This document shows positions 35,461-43,554 of a stretch of DNA of 64,000 nucleotides, piece after piece. Source of the DNA: Diaphorobacter limosus (GTDB lineage: Bacteria > Pseudomonadota > Gammaproteobacteria > Burkholderiales > Burkholderiaceae_C); assembly GCF_033100095.1 (NCBI RefSeq), contig NZ_CP136921.1, positions 2,388,501-2,452,500 on the forward strand, given 5' to 3'. Position numbers and translations under genes: made by a program. Positions within the stretch are counted from its first letter, which is position 1. Every line of letters begins with the position of its first letter. Under the pieces are notes generated by a model. That model was not told the origin of the DNA. It ran no database searches and worked only from the letters and a program-made list of their open reading frames with translations.

Positions 35461-37048
35461 ACAAACCCAGATACGCCTGCCGCGCCCGCGCATCGCGCGC
35501 CAGCTCAGCCATGGGGGCTTCATGCACGATCTGGCCCTTTTCCAGCACATAGGCGCGGTCGGCCACGGCCTGGGCCAGGGTCAGGTTTTGCTCGCTCAGC
35601 AGGATGCCCACGCCCCGGGCCTTGAGCTGCAGGATGGCTCGCGCCATCTGCGCGACGATGAGCGGGGCCACGCCCTCGGAGGGCTCGTCGAGCAGCACCA
35701 GCAGGGGCTGGCCCATCAGCGTGCGCGCCACGCTCAGCATTTGCTGCTCGCCGCCGCTCATCTGGCCGCCGGGGCGGTGGGGCATCTCGCCCAGGTTGGG
35801 GAACAGCGCGAACAGGGTTGCGGGCGTCCAGTGCGGCGCCGGCTGGCCGTCCGGCCAGTGGCGCGGCGCTTGCCGGCCGACCTCGAGGTTTTGCAGCACC
35901 GTCAGGTCGGTGAAGATGCGCCGGTCCTCGGGCACATAGCCCAGGCCCAGGCGCGCGATCTGGTGCGCCGGCAGGCCGTGGATGGCCTGGCCCTGTAGCT
36001 GCACGCGGCCCTGGGTGCGCGCCAGCAGGCCGGCAATGCCCTTGAGGGTGGTGCTCTTGCCCGCGCCGTTGCGGCCCATCAGCGCCACCACCTCGCCACG
36101 GCCCACCTGCAGCGACACGCCGTGCAGGATATGGGCGGCGCCGTACCAGGCGTTCAGGTGTTCGACGGCGAGCAGCGGTGCGGACTGGGGCGGCCCCTCA
36201 CCCCTCCCTCTCCCCAAAGGGGCGAGGGCGACCGGTTGCGCCGGTATTACTCCCTCTCCCTCTGGGGAGAGGGAGGGGTGAGGGCCGGCCACCACCGGCG
36301 CCTCTTCCAGCCCCCCGCCCAGATACGCCGCCTGCACGCGCTCATCCTGGCGCATGGCCTCGGGCGTCCCCTGGGCCAGCAGCTGGCCGCGCACCAGCAC
36401 GGCCACGCGGTCGGCCTGGCCGAAGACCACGTCCATGCTGTGCTCGGTGAACAGCACAGCCATGGCGCGCTCGCGCGCGAGGCGCCGCACCAGCCGCATC
36501 AGCGCCAGGCGCTCGGCGCTGGCCATGCCGGCCGTGGGCTCGTCCATCAACAGCAGGCGCGGCGCGTGCGCCAGGGCCATGGCCAGCTCGACGCGCTTGA
36601 CATCGCCATAGGCCAGCTCGCTGCAGGGGCGGTCGGCCTGATCCTGCATGCCCACCTGCTCCAGCAGGGCCAGCGCGTCCGGCACGCGGTGCTGGCCGGC
36701 GCGGCGCCACCAGCGCCAGCCGCGTCGGTCGTGCGACAGCAGGGCCAGCTGCAGGTTCTGCAGCACGGTGAAGCTGGCGCAGGTCTGGGCAATCTGGAAG
36801 GTACGGCCCACACCCAGGCGCCAGATGACGCGCGGCGGCAGGCCGGTGATGTCCTGGCCGGCCAGCAACACGCGGCCGGCGTCGGGCCGGATCTGCCCGC
36901 CCAGCATGTTGAAGCAGGTGCTCTTGCCCGCGCCGTTGGGGCCGATCAGCGCCAGCAGCTCGCCGGCCGCCAGCGCGAACGACACGCCCTGCACGGCCTG
37001 CACGCCGCCAAAGGACTTGCGCAGGCCCTCCACGCGCAGCAGGCTCAT
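35459..37048 (-). CDS. Fused branched-chain amino acid ABC ATPases LivG-LivF
   Basis: A 529-aa protein joining two ABC ATPases normally made separately. The N-terminal LivG-like half (1-~245) has Walker A GPNGAGKST and Walker B LLLMDEPTAGM; its signature region reads CSELAYGDVKRVELA, a weakened LSYG type typical of LivG. The C-terminal LivF-like half (~290-529) has Walker A GRNGAGKST, signature MSGGEQQML and Walker B LVLLDEPSEG. The ~40-residue linker (about 250-290) is largely encoded by two inverted family B repeats (GPHPSLSPEGEG; PLGRGRGEG), so the repeat pair appears to have created or lengthened the fusion joint. It overlaps the permease fusion gene by 4 bp (ATGA). Confidence 0.93.
   Translation of the reverse strand: MSLLRVEGLRKSFGGVQAVQGVSFALAAGELLALIGPNGAGKSTCFNMLGGQIRPDAGRVLLAGQDITGLPPRVIWRLGVGRTFQIAQTCASFTVLQNLQLALLSHDRRGWRWWRRAGQHRVPDALALLEQVGMQDQADRPCSELAYGDVKRVELAMALAHAPRLLLMDEPTAGMASAERLALMRLVRRLARERAMAVLFTEHSMDVVFGQADRVAVLVRGQLLAQGTPEAMRQDERVQAAYLGGGLEEAPVVAGPHPSLSPEGEGVIPAQPVALAPLGRGRGEGPPQSAPLLAVEHLNAWYGAAHILHGVSLQVGRGEVVALMGRNGAGKSTTLKGIAGLLARTQGRVQLQGQAIHGLPAHQIARLGLGYVPEDRRIFTDLTVLQNLEVGRQAPRHWPDGQPAPHWTPATLFALFPNLGEMPHRPGGQMSGGEQQMLSVARTLMGQPLLVLLDEPSEGVAPLIVAQMARAILQLKARGVGILLSEQNLTLAQAVADRAYVLEKGQIVHEAPMAELARDARARQAYLGL
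36193..36289. repeat. Inverted pair of family B repeats inside livGF
   Basis: CCCCTCACCCCTCCCTCTCC at the left is mirrored by GGGGAGAGGGAGGGGTGAGG at the right, with GCGACCGGTTGCGCCGG between. The pair is translated in frame as the inter-domain linker. Confidence 0.85.
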
Positions 37049-38940
37049 GCGATTACTCCTTTTTTAGGAGCTATCAGCGCTTGCCAATATTGCGCAAACC
37101 CCGAAATTCCCTGTGGAAACAGCAGCACCAGCGCCAGCATGCTGCCGCCCAGCAGCGCGCGCCAGTAGTCGGTGGCGCGGGCCACGCTGTCGTGCAGCCA
37201 GGTGAAGGCGGCCGCGCCCACCAGCGGGCCGGCCAGCTGCTGCATGCCGCCCAGCAGCACCATGACCAGGCCGTCGACCGACTTGCCGACCCACAGCACC
37301 TCGGGCGCCACGCCGCCCTTGGAGAAGGTGAACAGCGCGCCCGCCAGCCCCGCCAGCAGGCCGGCGACGACGAAGGCCGCCCATTGCACGCGGCGCACGT
37401 TGATGCCAATGGCCTCGGCGCGCGTGGCCGAGTCGCGCGCGGCGCGCAGCGCCCAGCCCAGGGGCGCGAACAACATGCGCCGCAGCAGGTAGAGGCCCGC
37501 CGCGACAAAAGCCAGCACCAGCCAGTAGAAGGCCGTGCCCTGCGCCCAATCGGGCGGCCAAACGCCGGTCAGGCCATTGCTGCCGCCCGTGAGGCCGTCC
37601 CACTGGAAGGCGATGGCCCAGGTGATTTGCGCGAAGGCCAGCGTCAGCATGGTCAGCGACACGCCCGACAGGCGCACGCAAAACCAGCCATAGAGCAGCG
37701 CCCCGCCCGCCGCCACCAGGGGGGCCAGCAGCAGCGCCGCGCCCATGGGCAGGCCCGCCGCGCGCGTGAGCAGCGCCGCACCATAGGCGCCCAGGCCAAA
37801 GTAGGCCGCGTGGCCAAACGAATGCAGCCCACCCGGCCCCAGGATGAAATGCAGGCTGGCGGCAAACAGCGCGGCGATGAAGATGTCGGTCAGCAGCACC
37901 GTGGCGTAGCTGCCCGGCCCCAGGATGAGCGGCAGCAGCGCCAATGCCAGCAGCAGGACGACCCAGCCGGTGCCGGCCAGCGGGCCGGCGCCGGCCAGGG
38001 GCGCCTCGGGCGCGCCCACGCCGCGCACGGCGGCCTGCGGCCGGCCCATCAACCCCCAGGGGCGCCAGATGAGCACGGCAGCCATGACCAGAAACTCCAC
38101 CACCAGGGTGAGTTTGGGGAAGGCGATCGCCACCCCTGCGATCTGCACCACGCCCAGCCAGATGCACACGGCCTTGAGCTCGGCGATCAGCAGCGCGGCG
38201 ACAAAGGCGCCGGGCAGCGAGCCCATGCCGCCCACCACCACGACGACGAAGGCCGCGCCTATGGTCAGCATGTCCAGTTCCAGGCTGGCGGGCTCGCGCG
38301 GCAGCTGCAGCGCGCCACCCAGGCCGGCCAGCGCCGCGCCCAGCGCGAACACGCCGGTGAACAGCCAGGCCTGGTTCACGCCCAGGGCGCCGACCATCTC
38401 GCGGTCCTGCGTGGCGGCGCGCACCAGCGTGCCCCAGCGCGTGCGCGTCAGCAACAGCGTGAGCAGCAGCAGCACCAGCGGGCCGACGGCGATGAGCAGC
38501 AGGTCATAGGCCGGAAAGCGCCGGCCCAGGATGTCCACCGCGCCTTCCAGCCCCGGCGCGCGCGGGCCGAACAGTTCCTGCGGGCCCCACAGCCACAGCG
38601 CCGCGTCCTTGATCACCAGCACCAGGGCAAAGGTGGCCAGCAGCTGCAGCAGCTCTGGCGCACCGTAGACACGGCGCAGGAGCAGCAGCTCGACCAGCGC
38701 GCCCAAGAGGCCCAGAACCAGCGGCGCCAGCAGCAGCGCGGGCCAGAAGCCTATCGCATCGCCCAGCAGCGCGACGCTGGAATACGCTACGTACAGCCCC
38801 AGCATGTAGAACGAGCCATGGGCAAAGTTGACGATGCGGGTGACGCCAAAGATCAGCGACAGCCCGGCCGCCACCAGGAACAGCGCGGACGCGCCGGCCA
38901 GGCCGTTGAGCAGCTGGGCCAGCAGGCCGGAGAGGTCCAT
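37045..38940 (-). CDS. Fused branched-chain amino acid ABC permeases LivH-LivM
   Basis: A 631-aa polytopic protein. Residues 1-~290 match LivH (LIFGVTRIVNFAHGSFYMLG, FVVVVVGGMGSLPGAFVAAL) and ~330-631 match LivM (LGPGGLHSFGHAAYFGLGAYG, WDGLTGGSNGLTGVWPP, SKGGVAPEVLWVGKSVDGLV). Together they form the heterodimeric membrane channel for branched-chain amino acids or related compounds. Residues ~611-625 and the 3' end overlap a family A repeat. It lies between the substrate-binding gene and the ATPase fusion. Confidence 0.93.
   Translation of the reverse strand: MDLSGLLAQLLNGLAGASALFLVAAGLSLIFGVTRIVNFAHGSFYMLGLYVAYSSVALLGDAIGFWPALLLAPLVLGLLGALVELLLLRRVYGAPELLQLLATFALVLVIKDAALWLWGPQELFGPRAPGLEGAVDILGRRFPAYDLLLIAVGPLVLLLLTLLLTRTRWGTLVRAATQDREMVGALGVNQAWLFTGVFALGAALAGLGGALQLPREPASLELDMLTIGAAFVVVVVGGMGSLPGAFVAALLIAELKAVCIWLGVVQIAGVAIAFPKLTLVVEFLVMAAVLIWRPWGLMGRPQAAVRGVGAPEAPLAGAGPLAGTGWVVLLLALALLPLILGPGSYATVLLTDIFIAALFAASLHFILGPGGLHSFGHAAYFGLGAYGAALLTRAAGLPMGAALLLAPLVAAGGALLYGWFCVRLSGVSLTMLTLAFAQITWAIAFQWDGLTGGSNGLTGVWPPDWAQGTAFYWLVLAFVAAGLYLLRRMLFAPLGWALRAARDSATRAEAIGINVRRVQWAAFVVAGLLAGLAGALFTFSKGGVAPEVLWVGKSVDGLVMVLLGGMQQLAGPLVGAAAFTWLHDSVARATDYWRALLGGSMLALVLLFPQGISGFAQYWQALIAPKKGVIA
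37066..37109 (+). repeat. Family A repeat overlapping the livHM 3' end
   Basis: AGGAGCTATCAGCGCTTGCC, then TTGCGCAAACCCCGAAATT. This sub-variant (GGAGCTATC.GCGC..GCCA..GCGCAAAC) is shared with the copy inside the NRPS gene at 43.9 kb. Confidence 0.7.
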
Positions 38941-38958
38941 GCGTGCAGGTTCAGTGCG

Positions 38959-40155
38959 TCAGGGTGCGGCCGGCCGCAGCTTCTTCACCTCGGCGTCGGA
39001 CGGCTGGAACTTGGCGCCATCCATGTACTTGAAGTTCACCATCACCCCCTTGCCGCCGTACAGCCCGGTCTTGCCCACATAGGCGCCCATGGTGGACTGG
39101 TGGTCCTGGGCGCGGTAGGTGATGGGGCCGAACGGCGTGCGCACCTCCAGGCCGCGGAAGGCGGCGATGAGCGCCTCGGTGTCGGCGCTGCCGGCCTTGC
39201 GCAGCCCCGCGGCGATGGACTGGATAGCGTTGTAGCCCACCACCGAGCCGGCGCGCGGATAGTCCTTGAAGCGCTTGCGATAGGCGGTGGCAAAGGCGTC
39301 GTGGTCGGGTGTGAAGATGGCGTACCAGGGGTAGCCGGTGACCACCCAGCCCAGCGGCGTCTCGCCCTGCAGCGTGTCCAGGTACTCGGGCTCGCCCGTG
39401 AGCAGGCTGACCACGCCCTTGCCCTGGAACAGGCCGCGCGTATTGCCCTCGCGGACAAACTTGGCGAGATCGGCCGCGAACAGCACGTTGAAGATGGCGT
39501 CCGGCCTGGCATCAGCCAGCGCCTGCACCACGCTGCCGGCGTCCACCTTGCCCAGCGGTGTGGCCTGCTCGGCGACAAACTCCACATCCGGCTGCGCTGC
39601 GGTAAGCAGCTTCTTGAACGTGGCCACGGCCGACTGGCCGTACTCGTAATTGGGGTAGACGATGGCCCAGCGCTTTTTCTTCATGGCCGCGGCCTCGGGC
39701 ACCAGCATGGCCACCTGCATGTAGGTCGAGGGGCGCAGGCGGAAGGTGTAGCGGTTGCCCTGTTCCCAGACGATCTTGTCGGTCAGCGGCTCGGCGGCCA
39801 GGAAGAAGCGCTTTTTCTGCTGCGCGAAGTCGGTCAGCGCCAGCCCCACATGCGACAGAAAGCTGCCCATGAGCACGTCCACCTTCTCGCGCGCGATCAG
39901 CTCCTCGGCGGCGCGCACGGCGTCGGCCGGGTTGCCGTTGTCGTCGCGCGTGACCAGCACCAGCTTCTTGCCGCCAATGCCGCCGGTGATGTTGATCTGC
40001 GCCAGCGCCAACTCCATGCCCTTCTTGTAGGGCTCGAGGAAGGCCGGCTGGGCCTTGTAGCTGTTGATCTCGCCAATGGTGTAGACATCCTGCGCCTGGG
40101 CCGCGCCCAGGGCGCAGGCCAGCATGGCCAGGACGGTGGTGAATGACTTCTTCAT
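38959..40155 (-). CDS. ABC transporter substrate-binding protein (LivJ-type)
   Basis: A 398-aa periplasmic binding protein. A signal peptide (~1-22, LAMLACALGAAQAQ) precedes a type 1 periplasmic-binding fold: IGEINSYKAQPAFLEPYKKG, GGKKLVLVTRDDNGNPADAV, VLMGSFLSHVGLALTDFAQQ, RWAIVYPNYEYGQSAVATFK. It captures branched-chain amino acids or an aromatic/aliphatic relative for the adjacent LivHM/LivGF complex. ATG 40155 begins a proper signal peptide. The fpr gene diverges 200 bp away. Confidence 0.92.
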   Translation of the reverse strand: MKKSFTTVLAMLACALGAAQAQDVYTIGEINSYKAQPAFLEPYKKGMELALAQINITGGIGGKKLVLVTRDDNGNPADAVRAAEELIAREKVDVLMGSFLSHVGLALTDFAQQKKRFFLAAEPLTDKIVWEQGNRYTFRLRPSTYMQVAMLVPEAAAMKKKRWAIVYPNYEYGQSAVATFKKLLTAAQPDVEFVAEQATPLGKVDAGSVVQALADARPDAIFNVLFAADLAKFVREGNTRGLFQGKGVVSLLTGEPEYLDTLQGETPLGWVVTGYPWYAIFTPDHDAFATAYRKRFKDYPRAGSVVGYNAIQSIAAGLRKAGSADTEALIAAFRGLEVRTPFGPITYRAQDHQSTMGAYVGKTGLYGGKGVMVNFKYMDGAKFQPSDAEVKKLRPAAP

Positions 40156-40357
40156 GCGTGAATCCTTGCTGCAGCGCAACAGCCGCGGCCCGCAACTGTA
40201 CCGCCGCCGCCGCCTTGCCCCACAATATGCGGGTTTGCCCGCATGACGGGCGGGCGGTTCGGCGCAATTCGGCTTATGCCTGACACGAATAAAAAAACCG
40301 CGACACTAGCCGCAAAGCCCAGCCTCCCCCACTTTTCATCTTTCTTCCTGTCCATCC

Positions 40358-41131
40358 ATGAGCGCATTCCTCGAAGAGCGTGTCCTGTCGGTGCACCACT
40401 GGACCGATCGCCTATTCAGCTTCACCACCACGCGCGACCCGGCGCTGCGGTTCTCCAACGGCCACTTCACCATGATCGGCCTGAAGGTGAACGACAAGCC
40501 GCTGCTGCGCGCCTACAGCATCGTCAGCGCCAACTACGAGGAGCACCTGGAGTTCCTGTCCATCAAGGTGCCCGACGGCCCGCTGACCTCGCGCCTGCAG
40601 CACATCAAGGTGGGCGACCACATCATCGTCGGCAAGAAGCCCACCGGCACGCTGCTCATCGACTACCTGCTGCCGGCCAAGCGGCTGTACCTGATGTCCA
40701 CCGGCACCGGGCTGGCGCCGTTCCTGAGCGTGATCCGCGACCCCGAGACCTACGAGAAGTTCGAGCAGGTGATCCTGATCCACGGCGTGCGCGAGGTGGC
40801 CGAGCTGGCCTACTACGACTACCTGACCAAGGAGCTGCCGCAGCACGAGCTGCTGGGCGAGATGATCAGCCGCCAGCTCAAGTACTACCCCACGGTGACG
40901 CGCGAGCCCTTCAAGCACCAGGGCCGCATCAACGAGCTGATCGAAAACGGCAAGCTGGCCGCTGACCTGGGCCTGCCCCAGCTGAATGCGCTGGAAGACC
41001 GCGTGATGCTGTGCGGCAGCCCGGAGATGCTGGCCACGCTCAAGACCCTGCTGGAGCACCGCGACTTTGAAGAGGGCAACACCACGCGGCCGGGCGACTT
41101 CGTCATCGAACGCGCCTTCGTCGAGAAATAA
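40358..41131 (+). CDS. fpr: Ferredoxin-NADP+ reductase
   Basis: A 257-aa FAD enzyme of the bacterial FPR type, exchanging electrons between NADPH and ferredoxin/flavodoxin. FAD site: LRAYSIVSANYEEHLEFLSI; NADP site: MSTGTGLAPFLSVI and VMLCGSPEML; C-terminal ERAFVEK is the family's ending. Length is typical. A strong terminator follows. The 202-bp divergent region to the livJ-type gene presumably holds both promoters, but no -35/-10 pair stands out. Confidence 0.95.
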   Translation: MSAFLEERVLSVHHWTDRLFSFTTTRDPALRFSNGHFTMIGLKVNDKPLLRAYSIVSANYEEHLEFLSIKVPDGPLTSRLQHIKVGDHIIVGKKPTGTLLIDYLLPAKRLYLMSTGTGLAPFLSVIRDPETYEKFEQVILIHGVREVAELAYYDYLTKELPQHELLGEMISRQLKYYPTVTREPFKHQGRINELIENGKLAADLGLPQLNALEDRVMLCGSPEMLATLKTLLEHRDFEEGNTTRPGDFVIERAFVEK

Positions 41132-41151
41132 AAGGCGCGGCCTGAAACGCC

Positions 41152-41192
41152 ACGGGCGCTACCAGTTGCATAGCTGGTAGCGCCCGTTTTTA
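41152..41192 (+). terminator. Rho-independent terminator of fpr
   Basis: A perfect 14-bp stem (ACGGGCGCTACCAG / CTGGTAGCGCCCGT) with an 8-nt loop is followed by TTTTATT, 20 bp after the fpr stop. A second small dyad TTGGGCT-GG-AGCCCAA follows at 41193-41208. Confidence 0.88.
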
Positions 41193-41225
41193 TTGGGCTG
41201 GAGCCCAAAAACGCCCTGAAAACCG

Positions 41226-41936
41226 TCAATAGGCCCGGTCGTTCACATACACCGGCCGGGCGCCAGGGCGCTCGGTAGCGCCGGCACCATCGTCCACGCG
41301 AAAGCCCTTGCCCTCCAGGCGCACCGGCGTGCCCTCGGCCACGGGCTGGGCGCGCGTGAAGTTGCGCACCGAGCCGTCCTGCATGCGCACGCGCATCTGG
41401 TAGACGGTGCTGCTGCGGGCGCGCTCCTCCACCTTGTGGCCCACATAGCCGCCGCCCACGGCGCCCAGCACCGTGGCGGCGGTGCGGCCCGAGCCCTTGC
41501 CCACCTGGTTGCCCAGCACGCCGCCCAGCACGCCACCGGCCACCGCGCCCAGGCCCGTGGCCGGCGCGGCCTGCTCCAGCGCCTGCACCGATTCGACATG
41601 GCCGCAGCTGGCGCACACCGGCGCCGCTGGGCGCGCCTGCGCCACCGGCTGCGACGGGTGTTCCGGCAGGCGCGCGGGGCGCGCGGCAAGCTGATTCGCT
41701 CTTGAATCAGGAGCTGCATGTGCTTGCTGTAAAACGGTTTGTGGCGGTTTTTGCTTGGAAATTTCCGCGCGTTGCGTGGACTCCTGGACGGGTTGCGCCA
41801 TGGGCGCATCGCTGTGCAGGTTCTGCGCCAGCAGCGTACCGCCCAGCGCCAGCACGCTCGCGCCCAGCGCGCCCACGGCAATCCAAAGCCATTTCAGTGT
41901 GGCCGGGCTCTGGGCCACGGCGGTGCTGGGGTGCAT
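41226..41936 (-). CDS. Glycine-zipper 2TM domain (17-kDa antigen-like) protein
   Basis: A 236-aa protein with an N-terminal membrane anchor (LKWLWIAVGALGASVLALGG), a low-complexity Pro/Gln/Ala region, and a glycine-zipper pair (LGAVAGGVLGGVLGNQVGKG, then TVLGAVGGGYVGHKVEE) as in 17-kDa surface antigens, followed by a short beta domain (VRMQDGSVRNFTRAQP). Residues ~60-78 (QKPPQTVLQQAHAAPDSR) are coded by a family A repeat in frame. Start ATG 41936 opens the membrane anchor. The family sits in the envelope; function is unclear. Confidence 0.87.
   Translation of the reverse strand: MHPSTAVAQSPATLKWLWIAVGALGASVLALGGTLLAQNLHSDAPMAQPVQESTQRAEISKQKPPQTVLQQAHAAPDSRANQLAARPARLPEHPSQPVAQARPAAPVCASCGHVESVQALEQAAPATGLGAVAGGVLGGVLGNQVGKGSGRTAATVLGAVGGGYVGHKVEERARSSTVYQMRVRMQDGSVRNFTRAQPVAEGTPVRLEGKGFRVDDGAGATERPGARPVYVNDRAY
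41702..41757 (+). repeat. Family A-like repeat read in frame in the glycine-zipper gene
   Basis: AATCAGGAGCTGCATGTGCT, then GTTTGTGGCGGTTTTTGCTT. It matches the GGAGCT variant of family A, and the antisense strand stays open in the gene's frame. Confidence 0.6.
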
Positions 41937-42024
41937 ATCCAATTCCTGTGCAATGAAGTGCGCGCAGCCTAACGCCCGCGCCGCTTCACAAAACCGGCCG
42001 CGCTGTAAGGCGCGTAAAAAGACG

Positions 42025-42918
42025 TCACCCCGCCGCGGCCTGGCGCGCCTCGTGCAGCGCCCGCGCGCAGCTGGCGGCAAACAGCAGCACGGCGGACGAG
42101 AAATACATCCACATCAGAAACACCACCAGCGAGCCCGCCGCCCCATAGGCCGACACCACAGCCGCGCGCGTCAGGTACAGCGCCAGCAGCTGCTTGCCCA
42201 CGGTGAACAGCAACGCCCCCACCGCCGCGCCAAACAACAGGCAGCGCAGCGGCGGCTTGGGGCCGCTGCCTATGCGCATCAGCCCGACAAACAACAGCAC
42301 CACCACGCCAAAGGACACGGCCTCGTTGATCAGCTGCAGCAGCAGGCCCGAGCCGAGGGGCAGCAGCGCGCTGGCCCAGGTGGCCAGCATCTTGATGACC
42401 GTGGACAGCACCAGCGACACCAGCAGCAGAAAGCCCAGCGCCAGCACATAGGCCAGGCCGCGCAGGCGCAGCGAGGCCATGCGCCACCAGGCCTTGCGCT
42501 CGGGCGCGGCCTGGCCGTGCAGCCACAGCCGCTCCAGCGCCGACTGCAGCTCCGCAAACACGCCGGTGGCGCCCGACAGCAGCAGCACAAAGCCGGCCAT
42601 CGACGCCAGCCGGCCCTGCGCCGGCGCCTGGGCGCTGGCCAGGGCCGCGCGCACCACCTCGGCGCCCCGCTCGCCCATCACGCCCTGCACCTGGCCGATC
42701 AGGTTGCTCTCCAGATAGGCCTTGTCCACCCACCAGCCCAGCAGGCCGACGATGAGCAGCAACAGCGGCGCCAGGCTGAGCATGCCGTAGAACGACATGG
42801 CGGCGCTCATGCGCAGGCCGTCAGCATCCAGCCACAGGCGCACGGCGCGCAGCAGCGGTGTCAGGTGTTGCACCAGGGCGCGGGCAGGCGATGGTGGCTT
42901 GGGCGAGGCATCAGGCAT
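42025..42918 (-). CDS. YihY/BrkB-family membrane protein
   Basis: A 297-aa inner-membrane protein with six hydrophobic segments. The family pattern is visible in MSAAMSFYGMLSLAPLLLLI near residues 37-56, LLLSGATGVFAELQSALERLW, and the C-terminal AAGSLVVFLMWMYFSSAVLL. YihY proteins are sometimes mis-annotated as ribonuclease BN and their role is unresolved. Start ATG 42918 is chosen because the upstream ATG at 42969 adds a non-homologous Arg-rich stretch. Confidence 0.9.
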   Translation of the reverse strand: MPDASPKPPSPARALVQHLTPLLRAVRLWLDADGLRMSAAMSFYGMLSLAPLLLLIVGLLGWWVDKAYLESNLIGQVQGVMGERGAEVVRAALASAQAPAQGRLASMAGFVLLLSGATGVFAELQSALERLWLHGQAAPERKAWWRMASLRLRGLAYVLALGFLLLVSLVLSTVIKMLATWASALLPLGSGLLLQLINEAVSFGVVVLLFVGLMRIGSGPKPPLRCLLFGAAVGALLFTVGKQLLALYLTRAAVVSAYGAAGSLVVFLMWMYFSSAVLLFAASCARALHEARQAAAG

Positions 42919-43002
42919 GGCCCGATTGTGCGCATGCTCGGGCCGGCGCGCGCCGGCTCTTACACTCACGACTCACCGCTCACCACTTACGAACACACAA
43001 GC

Positions 43003-43530
43003 ATGCAAACGCGTTGCGCCCTGGTCGGCATGCCCGGCAGCGGCAAATCCACCGTGGGCCGGCAGCTCGCCCGGCGCCTGGGCCTGCCCTTCATCGACAT
43101 GGACCACCTGCTGGAGCAGCGCCTGGGCTGCAGCATCAGCAGCTTTTTCGAGCAGCATGGCGAGCCGGCCTTTCGCGACCACGAGACGGCCCTGTTGGCC
43201 GAGCTGGCGGCCGAGAGCGGGGACATGGTGCTGTCCACCGGCGGCGGCGTGGTACTGCGGCCGGAGAACCGCGCCGCCCTGCGCCAGGGCTTCTCGCATG
43301 TGATGTACCTGCGCGCCTCGCCCGACGAGATTTACAAGCGCGTGCGCCATAGCCAGACGCGGCCGCTGCTGCAGGTGGCCGACCCACAGGCGCGCCTGCG
43401 CGAGCTCTACCGCACACGCGACCCGCTGTACCGCGAGGCCGCGCACTACGTGATCGAAACCGGCCGCCCCACGGTGAACACGCTGGTGAACATGATCGTG
43501 ATGCAGCTGGAGATGGCGCCGGGGGCTTGA
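43003..43530 (+). CDS. Shikimate kinase
   Basis: A 175-aa P-loop kinase phosphorylating shikimate in chorismate synthesis. Walker A is GMPGSGKSTVG (residues ~9-19); DMDHLLEQRLG, FFEQHGEPAFRDHET and LSTGGGVVL carry shikimate-binding Asp, Arg and the GGG loop; the lid Arg lies in HSQTRPLLQV. Length matches AroK. It is not next to aroB, as aroK usually is, so this may be a second copy. The NRPS-like gene begins 24 bp downstream, possibly in the same transcript. Confidence 0.9.
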   Translation: MQTRCALVGMPGSGKSTVGRQLARRLGLPFIDMDHLLEQRLGCSISSFFEQHGEPAFRDHETALLAELAAESGDMVLSTGGGVVLRPENRAALRQGFSHVMYLRASPDEIYKRVRHSQTRPLLQVADPQARLRELYRTRDPLYREAAHYVIETGRPTVNTLVNMIVMQLEMAPGA

Positions 43531-43554
43531 GGCCGGATACCGCGCGCGTCCCGC

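Noticed and set aside
37081..40146. 1021-codon open frame antisense to the liv genes
   Set aside because: Low-complexity Gln/His/Arg-rich antisense of LivHM and the binding protein; no domain.
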